From Heligmosomoides polygyrus polygyrus (Eukaryota; Nematoda; Chromadorea; Rhabditida; Heligmosomidae), in NCBI GenBank assembly GCA_947396885.1, contig OX377204.1:44813139-44877138 (forward strand): DNA of 64,000 bases. The letters are read 5' to 3'. The notes below the pieces were generated by a model that was given only the letters and a program-made list of their open reading frames with translations, was not told where the DNA came from and searched no databases. The translations under genes and the position numbers were made by a program. Positions 1 through 10,094 of this stretch are shown here, piece by piece. Position 1 is the stretch's first letter. Every line of letters begins with the position of its first letter.

Positions 1-1384
1 GGATTCCGGACTCATGGAAGGAATCGAAAACAGTTTTAATCTTCAAAAAAGGTCAGCAGGAGGATATCAACAACTATCGACCCATCAGTCTTCTCTCGGT
101 TGTCTACAAGATCTTTACCAAGATACTGCTTAACCGCATGGAGCGTTGCTTGGATGAATATCAGCCAGTGGAGCAAGCAGGGTTTCGCAAGGATTTCTCC
201 TGCATGGACCATATTCAGACTGTCTCACAGCTCATCGAAAGGAGCCGCGAATACCACCTCCCACTTGTTCTTGTCTTCGTGGATTATCGGAAAGCGTTCG
301 ACTCTGTGGAAATCAACGCCATTCTGAACGCCCTTGTGAACGCTGGTATACCATCGCCCTACATCCGACTTCTCGACGAATGCTTCTCGAACACATCGAC
401 TACCATCCAGCTGTTCGATCGAAAGCTTAAAATTCCTATCGGGAAAGGAGTACGGCAGGGAGACACGATCTCTCCCAAGCTATTCACAGCGGCACTTCAG
501 GATGCCATGAAAGACTTGAACTGGAACGATAAAGGCTACCTTGTCGACGGTAAACGGATCAACAACCTTCGCTTCGCCGACGATATTGTTCTGATCTCTA
601 CCAGCACGGCAGAAGCCGAGGAAATGCTGAACGAGCTCAATGTGGCAGGTATGAAGATTGGATTGGACATGAATATGTCCAAAACGCAATTTATGGTCAA
701 CCAGTGGTGTGACACGGGACTCGTAAGGTTAAATGGAGTCGCTCTGCAACAGGTCGACTCCTACGTCTATCTGGGAAGAGAGCTGAACATGGATAACGAC
801 CTCGCTCCTGAAATCGCCCGCAGGAGACGCGCAGCATGGGCAGCCTTCAGTTCGATTCGCGAAGTCACCGATCAGGTCAAGGATCCCGGCCTCAGGGCCT
901 CGATATTCAACGCCTCTGTACTGCCTGCGATGTGTTACGCGACGGAAACCTGGCCCGACAACAAGACAATCGCCAGAGCGATGCAAACTACGCATCGTGC
1001 ACTGGAGAGATGTCTTCTAAGGACAAGCCTTCGTCAGCAATGGCAAGAAGGCCTACGAAGCTCGGAGCTACGGGAGAAGTCGCAATTAGCAGACCCGCTG
1101 CAGTACATGAAGAAGTCCAAATATCGCTGGGCCGGACACCTGCTTCGACGAAAGGACGACAGATGGAGTCTCCGTGTCACAGAATGGCTCCCGAGAGACC
1201 ATAAGAGACCACTGGGACGACCGCCAACGCGATGGGCAGACTCATTCTCAAGATCTTTCAGAGAGCGGAGTCTGCCTCACTGGATGCAAGTAGCCAGAGA
1301 TCTAGCGGTCTGGAAGAGTTGTGGTCCCCGCTGAGAAGACCTCCAGCCGACAAAGGACCATCAAAGTATCAAAGTAAGTAAGTA
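1..1384 (+). mobile_element. RTE-clade non-LTR retrotransposon, 3' half
   Basis: The element runs in from the left window edge and ends in a short untranslated tail with tandem AAGT/AAGTAAGT units at about 1368-1384, the kind of 3' terminus typical of RTE elements. Its single frame is open from base 3 to the stop at 1332-1334. It is the least damaged RTE in the window and belongs to a different subfamily from the decayed copies at 2948, 9440 and 41642, judging by protein differences outside the core motifs. The upstream part (endonuclease domain) lies outside the window, so it cannot be said whether the whole element is intact. Confidence 0.85.
3..1334 (+). CDS. RTE-type reverse transcriptase (5' end outside window)
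   Basis: This frame encodes the reverse transcriptase half of an RTE endonuclease-RT polyprotein, which copies element RNA at nicked target DNA in the nucleus. The frame is open from base 3 and reads RT motifs before the first methionine at 138 (NNYRPISLL), so the true start lies left of the window. Counting from that methionine, the catalytic motif VDYRKAFD is at about residues 48-55, GVRQGDTISPKLF at about 104-116 and FADD at 146-149. The C-terminal third is the conserved RTE tail, with KYRWAGHLLRR and GRPPTRW motifs. No stop or frameshift is visible. Whether it is a functional copy depends on unseen sequence. Confidence 0.85.
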   Translation: MPDSWKESKTVLIFKKGQQEDINNYRPISLLSVVYKIFTKILLNRMERCLDEYQPVEQAGFRKDFSCMDHIQTVSQLIERSREYHLPLVLVFVDYRKAFDSVEINAILNALVNAGIPSPYIRLLDECFSNTSTTIQLFDRKLKIPIGKGVRQGDTISPKLFTAALQDAMKDLNWNDKGYLVDGKRINNLRFADDIVLISTSTAEAEEMLNELNVAGMKIGLDMNMSKTQFMVNQWCDTGLVRLNGVALQQVDSYVYLGRELNMDNDLAPEIARRRRAAWAAFSSIREVTDQVKDPGLRASIFNASVLPAMCYATETWPDNKTIARAMQTTHRALERCLLRTSLRQQWQEGLRSSELREKSQLADPLQYMKKSKYRWAGHLLRRKDDRWSLRVTEWLPRDHKRPLGRPPTRWADSFSRSFRERSLPHWMQVARDLAVWKSCGPR

Positions 1385-2079
1385 CACATCAATCAGCCGA
1401 AATTTCAAAAACCAATGTCAGATTCGTGATCAGTGTCCAAAAACCCCCTGGAGAAGCTCGTCTGACTGTAGAGTCCGAGCCACGATTAGGGCGACCGCCG
1501 TGATGTCTGTGCCAGATCGACCATAGGTCGTTCCATCCTTTTCGTTTCAGAAAACCATGATTTTTCTCTGGGCATTGGTCAATACGAAACCTTTTATGGC
1601 AGAATTTTTACTGTATATGTGGTCTGCTTAAGGTAGAAAATAATTTTTCATAGTTAAATTGAAAGACGAGAGAAGGGTCACTTTTCGCGATTCTACATAA
1701 GCAGCCCAGAGACTCTGCACCAACGCATCGCTATTATATACATACGTCATGGAGAGGAGGCAGCGTAATTCAAGAAGGGAAGTCCTAGAATGGCCATCTG
1801 CTGATACATTTATGCTTCCGTTGCCGGCCTCTGGACAAATACAGTCATGAACAACATCCATGTCAAATACGACAGCTTCGTGACCACTTCCAGACATAGC
1901 TAATGGAGTCGAGAGCTTGAAGACTGCCGAGAGGTGTCTGTCTCCGTAAACTCTCGTGCTAGTACTCCAGGGGAAGCAGGGCGAGCATCAGCAATTACTA
2001 CTTGGAGCCAGATTCAACGACTTAGGTCTTTGTTATACCATTGCTCATTCTGAGCGACGCCTGGTGATATGCTCCCATA
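1385..2079. other. No gene seen; repeat fragments
   Basis: No convincing coding exon is visible. Bases 1393-1460 carry the same roughly 60-bp module (key words CAGATTCGTGATCAG) that recurs at 5400-5480, 5705-5770, 10535-10610 and 10905-10980. Bases 1600-1650 match the fragment family seen at 26730-26780 (inverted) and 27455-27510. An open frame on the minus strand at 1628-1897 overlaps that repeat and is probably chance. Confidence 0.5.
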
Positions 2080-2240
2080 TCGATCAGGGATGGGCGGAAA
2101 TTTTGAAAATTTTCCCAGAAAACAGAAAACAGAAAATCGCTTTCGTCAGAAAACAGAAATCAGAAAACAGAAAAGCCAAAAATGCCAGAAAATCAGAAAA
2201 CAGAAATCAGAAAACAGAAAATTTGGAAATTATCACACGA
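2080..2240 (+). repeat. CAGAAAA-rich repeat, one end of a palindromic family
   Basis: The stretch is built of repeated CAGAAAACAGAAA words and begins with CAGGGATGGGCGGAAATTT. The same terminal word, inverted, ends the related copy at 9047-9180. Both copies also share a flanking word, CCCATATCGAT, so the repeat unit is longer than the low-complexity core. This copy lacks the opposing inverted half seen in the other one. Confidence 0.65.
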
Positions 2241-2947
2241 TCTAATTATTTTACCCAAAGATTCATTTTCCAGTAGCAAATGCTTTTGTACGACTAGAAA
2301 TGTAGTCGTAGACCAGCGTTTTATTTTGTAAGCGTTTATAAAAATTTCTACTACATTCCAGTCTACTGCAATCAGCAAGTTGTAAATCTGGACTGATAGA
2401 TCCTAGGAATCTCGACACGTGAAGTACACAACATTACTCATCAGCCCCGTTTCACCGCGAACGCCTCAATCAGATAATGGTCCCACTAGTAAGAAACTTT
2501 TAGAGTACCGAACACGATGAATCAGTGATCACTGTTTCCATATTTCAACTCAATTGCTTGAGTTTGTAGACCCACTCTCGCAACATAGTCTAAAGCTGTG
2601 CAGAGATTCGTTGAGTATTACTGGCTCCGCTAGAATCTGTATTCCTAGTTCCTTTCGTTCTTGGTCATACCTTTCCTTGTAGTAGTCTAGTTTCCGCGTA
2701 ACTGAAAGTTCTCAGGCCAACTTACCAATGCTCTTTACAGCACCTAGTTACTGCTTAGCCGACTAAAGATGATGTGCACTGGCTTGGTGCCTTACAGTAC
2801 AGTACGAGATTTTGACTGAAGGGGCTGTCAGCACAACAGATCTTAGGTGAAGGGGTTTTTTGAATGCGTAGACACCATATAATGAAGACCGAGCATATAC
2901 CCTCTTTATCACATTATTATTTTATCTCATATCTATATATCATATTA
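2241..2947. other. No gene seen
   Basis: AT-rich sequence with only short open frames and no recognised motif or repeat structure. Confidence 0.4.
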
Positions 2948-2976
2948 CATCTCAGTGGAAGACCAGCAGAACCGCC

Positions 2977-3381
2977 TTGCTGTACAGAGGAGTGCACGAC
3001 ATTAGCAACAATCGCCTGGTCTGCCTGATGTACGTAGTCTATAAGCTGTTAACTCGAGTCCTCCTGAATAGGATCGGCAGAACGCTAGATGAAGTACAGT
3101 CATGCGAACAAGCAGGATTTCAGAGAGGATTCAGTACGATCGACCACATACACATCATTACGAAGCTTATCGAAGTGTCGCGAGAGTACAAGCTGCCGCT
3201 GCACGTTCACCTGAAGAAGGCATTCGACTCTGTCGAAACTGAAGCGGTCGTCGAAGTCCTGCTCGTTCAGGGCGTTCCTACTGTGTACATCAGAGTCCTT
3301 CGAGAGCTGCAGAGTGGATTCACGACAAAGATCTCGCCATTCTACAACAACGTCGTTGCCAAAGTGAACAGAGAGGTTTGA
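2977..3381 (+). pseudogene. RTE reverse transcriptase fragment (left half)
   Basis: An open frame of 134 codons reads RT domain segments similar to the 42250-42560 paralogue: a CEQAGFQRGFSTIDHIH stretch, then EVSREYKLPL and KKAFDSVE. It stops at 3379 where an RQGD-like motif would be expected, and the paralogous reading continues in another frame up to the transposon junction at 3443. It is a non-functional remnant. Confidence 0.75.
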
Positions 3382-3444
3382 TGAGAGGGTACTATATCCC
3401 CGGTTCTCTTCTGCGCCACCCTTCAAAACGTCATTCGACAACTA

Positions 3445-4924
3445 CAGTACCGGACGCGTCTTTTGAATAGACGCCGAAAAAACCGCACTTTTGCGGTTTT
3501 TGCGTCTTTTTGTTATAACTCGCCAAAATGGCACCCATTTGAAAAAGCAAGAGTATACTTGAGCTCAGGAGAACGAGCTCTATCGTTCGGTATATTGATT
3601 TCATATGAAAGATCAAAACCGGCCAAAATTGAAAACTTGCGCTCCATTGAGAAGGGCGGCAGCGGACGAGTTGTCGGCCGCAAGGCGTCGAAAACCGTTG
3701 CAGGCTCACAATTCCTCTATTTTGAGGTTTTTTGGGAAACTGTTGGTACCGTTCGATTCGCCTCCTCGAGATCTACACAACCGTGTATAAAGCTTCGCCA
3801 AACTACACCATTTTCGCAGTGGGTGGTCAAAAATGTCTGGAGCTGACTTTTTGCTGTTGGAGAAGCTTGTAATCCAGGACTTGCATGTTCTCGGAGCATC
3901 TCAAGCATGGCATCAAGTGTTTTGTCGTGCCAGCAATCCCCTCAGTGTGCGCCGTGAGCAATGCATATAGGATCGAACCTATCAATCGAGGGGGTGGGGA
4001 CAGTTTGTAGAGTGAGCATTTAGGGAGTTTTATGGGAAATTCTTAGCCGCCCTACTCAGGAAATGCTGCACTTTGTCCCGGCAAGACTTTGGAGTGCGCT
4101 GTGCACAATGTATATAGGATCGAACCTATCAATCGACTCGGCGCGACAGTTCGCAAATAGCACCGCGGGCGTGTTCGGAGCGCGATAACTCTGTCAGCTT
4201 CCAGTCTTTCTGGCTGCATCGTGAGCATTCCGTAGGCAGTAATATGCTCTAGTGAATCGCCAAAGCACAGCAAATTATCTTACGAATTGGCAAGGTTACG
4301 GCGGTGCGAAAATGCAGGTTGGTCATGTGTGACACGATTTTTTCAGAATTCGGTCGACCGCTACGGGTACACTAGGCGAGCTAACGGCGTGCAAACTCGC
4401 GGACGAGTAAAGCACCAAAGGCACTTCACGATGATCTGCTCCTAACTCTGCAACTGCCTAAACTGCCTTAGCCCCATCTGCCATTTTAGAGCGGCGGACG
4501 GCAGTGGTGAAGCTTCTTCCGCCCTAACTCGCCCATATTCGAGATTTCGAGCCCCAGCCAGGGTACCATTTTGTTCACCTCGAAAAGCCCCATCGAACGG
4601 TATCAATCTCGCCCAATTTTGAAAACATCGATTTTTTGACAGTTTCCCATCGAAGACGGCTTCGTGGCCGCGCCAGACGGACGATGACGTCATCGAAAAC
4701 CGATGTTTCCAAAATTGGCCGAATTTGGTACCATTTCATAGAGCTTTTCGTGCTGAATTGAATGGTGTCGCTGCTAGCGGCAAGAACTGTAATCTGGGCG
4801 ATTAAAAGCGCGGAGAACATCGACCGTTGTTGTGCTAAATTAGACGCACAGGCGTGTTCTGAGCACGATAATTCTGTCACTTTTGAATCTTTCGGGCAGC
4901 AACTTGTGGATTTTGTAAGCAGTA
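3445..4924 (+). repeat. Left inverted arm, 1,480 bp
   Basis: The reverse complement of this arm is found at 6259-7738 at the same length. I noticed only a handful of mismatches, for example near 3562, 3576, 3598 and 3614. Identity breaks off abruptly after the word GTAAGCAGTA at 4924. The segment 4235-4500 is itself repeated at lower identity at 4921-5190, so the arm contains part of a tandem duplication with a period of about 690 bp. Confidence 0.92.
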
Positions 4925-6498
4925 ATATGCTCTAGTAAAGAGCCAAAGCATAGCAAATTATCTTACGAATTGGCAAGGTTACGGCGGTGTGAATATGCAG
5001 GTTGGGCATGTGTGACACGATTTTTTCAGAATTCGATCGACTGCTGCGGGTACACGAGGCGAGCTAACGGCATGCAAACTTGAGGACGAGTAAAGCACCG
5101 AAGGCATTTTACGATGTCGTGCTCGTAGCTCTCTAGATGCCTAAACTGCTTTAGCACAATCTGCCATTTTGGAGCGGCGGAGGGCGAAGGCGAAGTTCCT
5201 TCCGCCCTTACTTGCCCACATTCGAGTTCTAGACGCTCTCAATGGTACCGCTCTGTTCAGCTCGGAAAGCTCTATCGAACGGTACCAATCCCGTCCAATT
5301 GCGGGAAAATTGATTTTTTCTCGCTCTTCGCAGTGCCCGCCCGGACGATGACGTCATCGAAAGTCAATGATTTCGAAAAATGCCAAATGCTCTTGTCCAA
5401 ACCTCATTCAAATTCATCTAGGGGGTTATTTGGTGCGCTAATTACGAATCCGATGTCCGTTTTTGAAAATTGCGCCGATATTGGCATGCTACAGCCATTT
5501 GAGGTTGGTAGGGTCAGGATCGCTGACCATCCTCAGTTATCGGTATGGGTGGTCTCCTGCAATAATCGATCAAATGGACTTCGGCATCGTATTCGGCACC
5601 TTGAATAACCCCTGTCATTAGAGGAAGTTTGAGCAAAATCGGTGTTCCTGTCCCGACCACCCTCAGTTATCCAGAAGGAAACCAAAACCTATCGAAGTCA
5701 GCGGAATTTTCAAAAACGAACATCGGATTCGTAATTAGCGCACCAAATAACCCCTTAGATGAATTTGAACGAAGTTTGGACAAGAACATTTGGCAATTTT
5801 CGAAATCGTCGACTTTCGATGACGTCATCGTCCGGGCGGGCTCGGCGAAGAGCGAGCGCCCTCGTCCTCACGAGGAATTGTCAAAAAAACACTTTTCCAG
5901 CAATTGGACGAGATTGGTACCGTTCGATAGAGCTTTCCGAGCTGAACAGAACGGTACTATCTCTTGTGTCAAAAACTCAAACCTGGGCGAGTAAGGGCGG
6001 AAGAATCTTCACCGCTGCCCTCCGCAGCTCTAAAATGGCAGCTGGGACTAAGGCAGGTTAGGCAGCTGAAGAGCTATGGGCACTTCATCGTGAAGTACCT
6101 TAGCTGATTTGATAGCCTACGCATTCGTAGGCCGCTAGCTGAGAAAGTTACGGCGGTGCGAGTATGCTGGTAAACCTTGTGTGACACGATTTCTGTAGGA
6201 ACTACATCTACAATTCACGAGCTACATCGCTGTGTTTCAGCGCACCTATTGAGCCTTCTACTGCTTACAAAATCCACAAGTTGCTGCCCGAAAGATTCAA
6301 AAGTGACAGAATTATCGTGCTCAGAACACGCCTGTGCGTCTAATTTAGCACAACAACGGTCGATGTTCTCCGCGCTTTTAATCGCCCAGATTACAGTTCT
6401 TGCCGCTAGCAGCGACACCATTCAATTCAGCACGAAAAGCTCTATGAAATGGTACCAAATTCGGCCAATTTTGGAAACATCGGTTTTCGATGACGTCA
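4685..6498. promoter_or_regulatory. Four TGACGTCA palindromes, symmetrically placed
   Basis: TGACGTCA, identical to a CRE/ATF-type site, occurs at 4685-4692, 5349-5356, 5820-5827 and 6491-6498. Each sits in a longer CGATGACGTCATCG context inside a repeated module of about 200 bp. Two modules point inward from each side. The conservation of the 14-bp palindrome in the diverged inner modules is seen directly. A role as binding site for a transposase or host bZIP factor is only inference. Confidence 0.6.
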
Positions 6499-7738
6499 TC
6501 GTCCGTCTGGCGCGGCCACGAAGCCGTCTTCGATGGGAAACTGTCAAAAAATCGATGTTTTCAAAATTGGGCGAGATTGATACCGTTCGATGGGGCTTTT
6601 CGAGGTGAACAAAATGGTACCCTGGCTGGGGCTCGAAATCTCGAATATGGGCGAGTTAGGGCGGAAGAAGCTTCACCACTGCCGTCCGCCGCTCTAAAAT
6701 GGCAGATGGGGCTAAGGCAGTTTAGGCAGTTGCAGAGTTAGGAGCAGATCATCGTGAAGTGCCTTTGGTGCTTTACTCGTCCGCGAGTTTGCACGCCGTT
6801 AGCTCGCCTAGTGTACCCGTAGCGGTCGACCGAATTCTGAAAAAATCGTGTCACACATGACCAACCTGCATTTTCGCACCGCCGTAACCTTGCCAATTCG
6901 TAAGATAATTTGCTGTGCTTTGGCGATTCACTAGAGCATATTACTGCCTACGGAATGCTCACGATGCAGCCAGAAAGACTGGAAGCTGACAGAGTTATCG
7001 CGCTCCGAACACGCCCGCGGTGCTATTTGCGAACTGTCGCGCCGAGTCGATTGATAGGTTCGATCCTATATACATTGTGCACAGCGCACTCCAAAGTCTT
7101 GCCGGGACAAAGTGCAGCATTTCCTGAGTAGGGCGGCTAAGAATTTCCCATAAAACTCCCTAAATGCTCACTCTACAAACTGTCCCCACCCCCTCGATTG
7201 ATAGGTTCGATCCTATATGCATTGCTCACGGCGCACACTGAGGGGATTGCTGGCACGACAAAACACTTGATGCCATGCTTGAGATGCTCCGAGAACATGC
7301 AAGTCCTGGATTACAAGCTTCTCCAACAGCAAAAAGTCAGCTCCAGACATTTTTGACCACCCACTGCGAAAATGGTGTAGTTTGGCGAAGCTTTATACAC
7401 GGTTGTGTAGATCTCGAGGAGGCGAATCGAACGGTACCAACAGTTTCCCAAAAAACCTCAAAATAGAGGAATTGTGAGCCTGCAACGGTTTTCGACGCCT
7501 TGCGGCCGACAACTCGTCCGCTGCCGCCCTTCTCAATGGAGCGCAAGTTTTCAATTTTGGCCGTTTTTGATCTTTCATATGAAATTTATATACCGAACGA
7601 TAGAGCTTGTTCTCCTGAGCTCAAATATACTCTTGCTTTTTCAAATGGGTGCCATTTTGGCGAGTTATAACAAAAAGACGCAAAAACCGCAAAAGTGCGG
7701 TTTTTTCGGCGTCTATTCAAAAGACGCGTCCGGTACTG
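6259..7738 (-). repeat. Right inverted arm, 1,480 bp
   Basis: This is the inverted partner of 3445-4924. Identical predicted peptides appear in mirror positions, for example minus 4052-4273 versus plus 6910-7131. That reflects near-identity of DNA rather than coding constraint. Confidence 0.92.
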
Positions 7739-7740
7739 TA

Positions 7741-8588
7741 GAATGGGAAGACATGAGAGTGAAAGACGACGGACGGCACCTACACCATCTAACACCGAGC
7801 GCTAGCCAGGCAGAGCAAATGCTTGCTGGCTTCGATCGTGTATGTGGAACATTGGACTGCAGCTGCATCTTACGAAGACGATGTTCATGAGGAACGGACA
7901 AGTTTCTGACGCCCCACTCTCACTCAATGGAACGAACGTCTTCGAATGCTCCAGATACGTGTATCTGGGTCGTGAAGTCAACATGACCAACTAACTAGCG
8001 CCGGAGCTGGGAAGGAGGATACGAGCGGCTTGAGAAGCTGTCAAGAGAGTCGTGGAGAAGACGCAGAACGTCGGGTTCCGTACCCACCTTTTCGACTTCA
8101 CTGTTCTTCCCGCCCTAAAAGACGCATCAGAGACCTGGGCTCTACGAAAGCATGATGAACAAGCGATCAGTGTCGCGTAGCGGGAAATCGAGAGGACAAT
8201 GCTCGGAGTGATACGACTCACGCAAGTGAGAGAAGGTCTCGAGACTTCCGAGCTTCGCCGACGTTCGAAGACCAGGGACGCTGTCGCATAGGCCAAGTCG
8301 TCGAAAATTTGGCGGGCCACGTAATGCGCTTCGCAGACACCGAGTGGACGAGAGCCATCACCGACTAAACGCCACGGGATGTCAAGAGAACACCAGGATG
8401 CCCACCTACGCGTTGGTCGGACTTCGTCAAAGCCCTAAATAAACAATATGAGCTCTACGTGTCCCTCGTGCGAAAAGGATTCTTTAGATACCCTGGCACG
8501 TGGCATGGACGTGTTGAAACGCTGCTGGTGCCCGCTTGAACAACTCGATGATCAATGGGACGACAGATGATATAAGTGATGAATGAGA
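7741..8588 (+). pseudogene. RTE reverse transcriptase remnant (right half)
   Basis: The reading resumes at GAATGGGAAG and covers the region after the FADD motif: RNA-binding thumb, a YLGREVNM-like motif near 7960, and the RTE C-terminus. Many stops and frame changes are present (for example TAA in the motif following YLGREVN, near 7992). It matches 42640-43500 in order. Confidence 0.8.
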
Positions 8589-9046
8589 AATTTCGTGTAT
8601 CAGTACTGTATCATTACAGCAGCGAAATCGAAGGTAACTAAAACTTTTCTGTCTCTTACTAATTTGTGACACCAAGGAAGAATCTTCATAGTTAGAAAAG
8701 CAGCTTCGACGAAGGCTCCGCAGAAACCGATACTGGGGATGACCGACTAACAGTGATCAATTTTTAAACCGGAGGTGGAGAATAACCCTACCCACAGTAA
8801 CTCTAGGACAAGTGGTTAGTTAGTACATAATTTAATGCCCTCAGAATACTAGTTTTAAAGTTTTAATATAAAATTTTAGTGATAGTTCATGAGTATGCGG
8901 CGCAATTACTACACGAGCACATCCAAAAACGCCACATGCTTTCCATTTAAGATGCTCTAGAAATACTATTGTGGAATGAAACTCACTATTCTATAATACT
9001 TTTTGGATTCCTTTCATTAGATTTCTGTGATAACATTTTGTTCGTA
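8589..9046. other. No gene seen
   Basis: AT-rich sequence without recognised coding or structural features. Confidence 0.4.
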
Positions 9047-9180
9047 ACTCTATTTTCTGTTTTCTGGCCAGTTTTTGGCCATTTTCCCAGAAAACAGAAA
9101 ACAGAAAAAATTTGCCAAAAATGGCCAGAAAATCAGAAAACAGAAAACAGAAAACAGAAATTCCGCCCATCCCTGATATC
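9047..9180. repeat. Palindromic CAGAAAA-rich repeat (MITE-like)
   Basis: The left half (TTTCTGTTTTCTGGCCAG, TTTTTGGCCATTTTC) is the reverse complement of the right half (GCCAAAAATGGCCAGAAAAT, CAGAAAACAGAAA). It ends in TTCCGCCCATCCCTG, matching the start of the copy at 2080. It should fold into a long imperfect hairpin. Confidence 0.7.
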
Positions 9181-9439
9181 GATCCCACCGCACCACGCGA
9201 TCGATATGGGATATCATGGACTTACAGCAATCTAACGGCGAAAATACTGTCGAAATCCCTGATAGCACGGCTTACCAACAAGCGATATGGTGAAACACTG
9301 AAGCATTTCAACGTTGATGAATCTGGCCCCTAATGTCCGCGCCTGTGAAGCTATGCGGAACGCGATAAGGGAGGATTTTATGGAGAGCAGAGCGGAGGCG
9401 ATGAGTGATGATGATACTGGCGGGAATGAGCGAATCACC

Positions 9440-9970
9440 AGCCTTTCAGCAGATGGATGCTTGGTGCCCTCTCTCGTTCCTTCCGAGAAAGGCATCTCAT
9501 CTGTGAAGAATCTCGTACAGCTCCTGATCCTGACAGGATCAGACCTGAACACCTGGACAACCTCGCGTCAGTCCTCATTAGCACACTGGCGCCGGTGTTC
9601 TCATTCTACCTGTCAGCAGGCATAAGGTTCCATCTCAGTGGAAGACCAGCAGACCTGTTGTACAAGACACGGACAACTCTATTAGCATCTGTTCGCTGTC
9701 CGTGATCTATCGATCAAAAAACTCATAGATGTATCGCGAGAGTAGAAGCGGCCGTTGTGGTTTACGTTCATCGAGCTTGAGAGAACTTTTGCCCCTGTAG
9801 AATTGGAGGCGGTTATCAAAACTCTGGTTACACTTCTTCCCTGCTCGTTTCTTCTGCTCATTACTTTAAAGCACTTCAAGTGCTTCACGGTGGAATCACG
9901 ACCAAGACTTACCGTTCTACAACGACGTCAAACAGAAGTTTGGCGTTCGACAAGAGGATAACCAGCAGTC
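9440..9970 (+). pseudogene. RTE family A fragment (copy 3)
   Basis: Pieces of the pre-RT and RT region can be read across at least three frames: DGCLVPSLVPSEKG, then RTAPDPDRIRPEHLDNL, then the CATCTCAGTGGAAGACCAGC word shared with copies 2 and 4, and finally a degenerate KRPLWFTFIELERTFA segment. It is short, frameshifted and has no 3' end. Confidence 0.75.
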
Positions 9971-10094
9971 GTTAAATCTTGGCACGGTTGTGCTGATAAC
10001 TAGGAATTTCCATCTGTCAAACAAGGATTATTATCTACACTTTATTCGCCTGACATTCAAGAATAACAACCCTTCAGCTTACTACTTATACTCA

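Larger units (their letters stand above)
3445..7738. mobile_element. 4,294-bp palindromic DNA transposon with 1,480-bp inverted arms (Tc1/mariner-like ends)
   Basis: The element begins CAGTACCGGACGCGTC and ends with the exact reverse complement. It is flanked by TA on both sides. CAGT termini and TA duplication point to the Tc1/mariner superfamily (family knowledge), but no transposase can be read: the longest open frame (143 codons at 6177-6608) lies mostly inside the repeat arms and shows no DDE/D motif. It is therefore probably non-autonomous. The outer arms are almost identical, while the 1,334-bp middle (4925-6258) contains a second, much more diverged inverted repeat, giving a nested palindrome. 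The target is the RT frame of an already decaying RTE copy. Confidence 0.9.
3443..7740. repeat. TA target-site duplication of the palindromic transposon
   Basis: The dinucleotide TA lies at 3443-3444 immediately before CAGTACCGGACGCG and again at 7739-7740 immediately after CGCGTCCGGTACTG. Joining the RTE flanks with a single TA restores the arrangement seen in the paralogue near 42640 (CGAACTAGAATGGAAG), so the sequence shows directly that TA was duplicated on insertion. Confidence 0.92.
2948..8588 (+). mobile_element. RTE family A copy 2, decayed and split by a DNA transposon
   Basis: Two RTE-like halves flank a 4.3-kb insertion. The left half (2948-3444) starts in the RT region at the word CATCTCAGTGGAAG, which also starts matching RTE sequence at 9632 and 42152. 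It reads NRIGRTLDEVQSCEQAGFQ and a KKAFDSVE motif. The right half (7739-8588) resumes at the homologous position and covers the YADD-distal and C-terminal regions. It ends in a tail resembling TAAGTGATGAATGAG. Both halves hold several stops and frameshifts. The copy at 41642-43580 gives an uninterrupted paralogue across the insertion point. Confidence 0.85.

Noticed and set aside
6177..6608. 143-codon open frame in the palindromic transposon, with mirror copies on the other arm
   Set aside because: Most of it lies in the inverted arm, it has no transposase motifs, and the mirrored peptides are explained by DNA identity of the arms.
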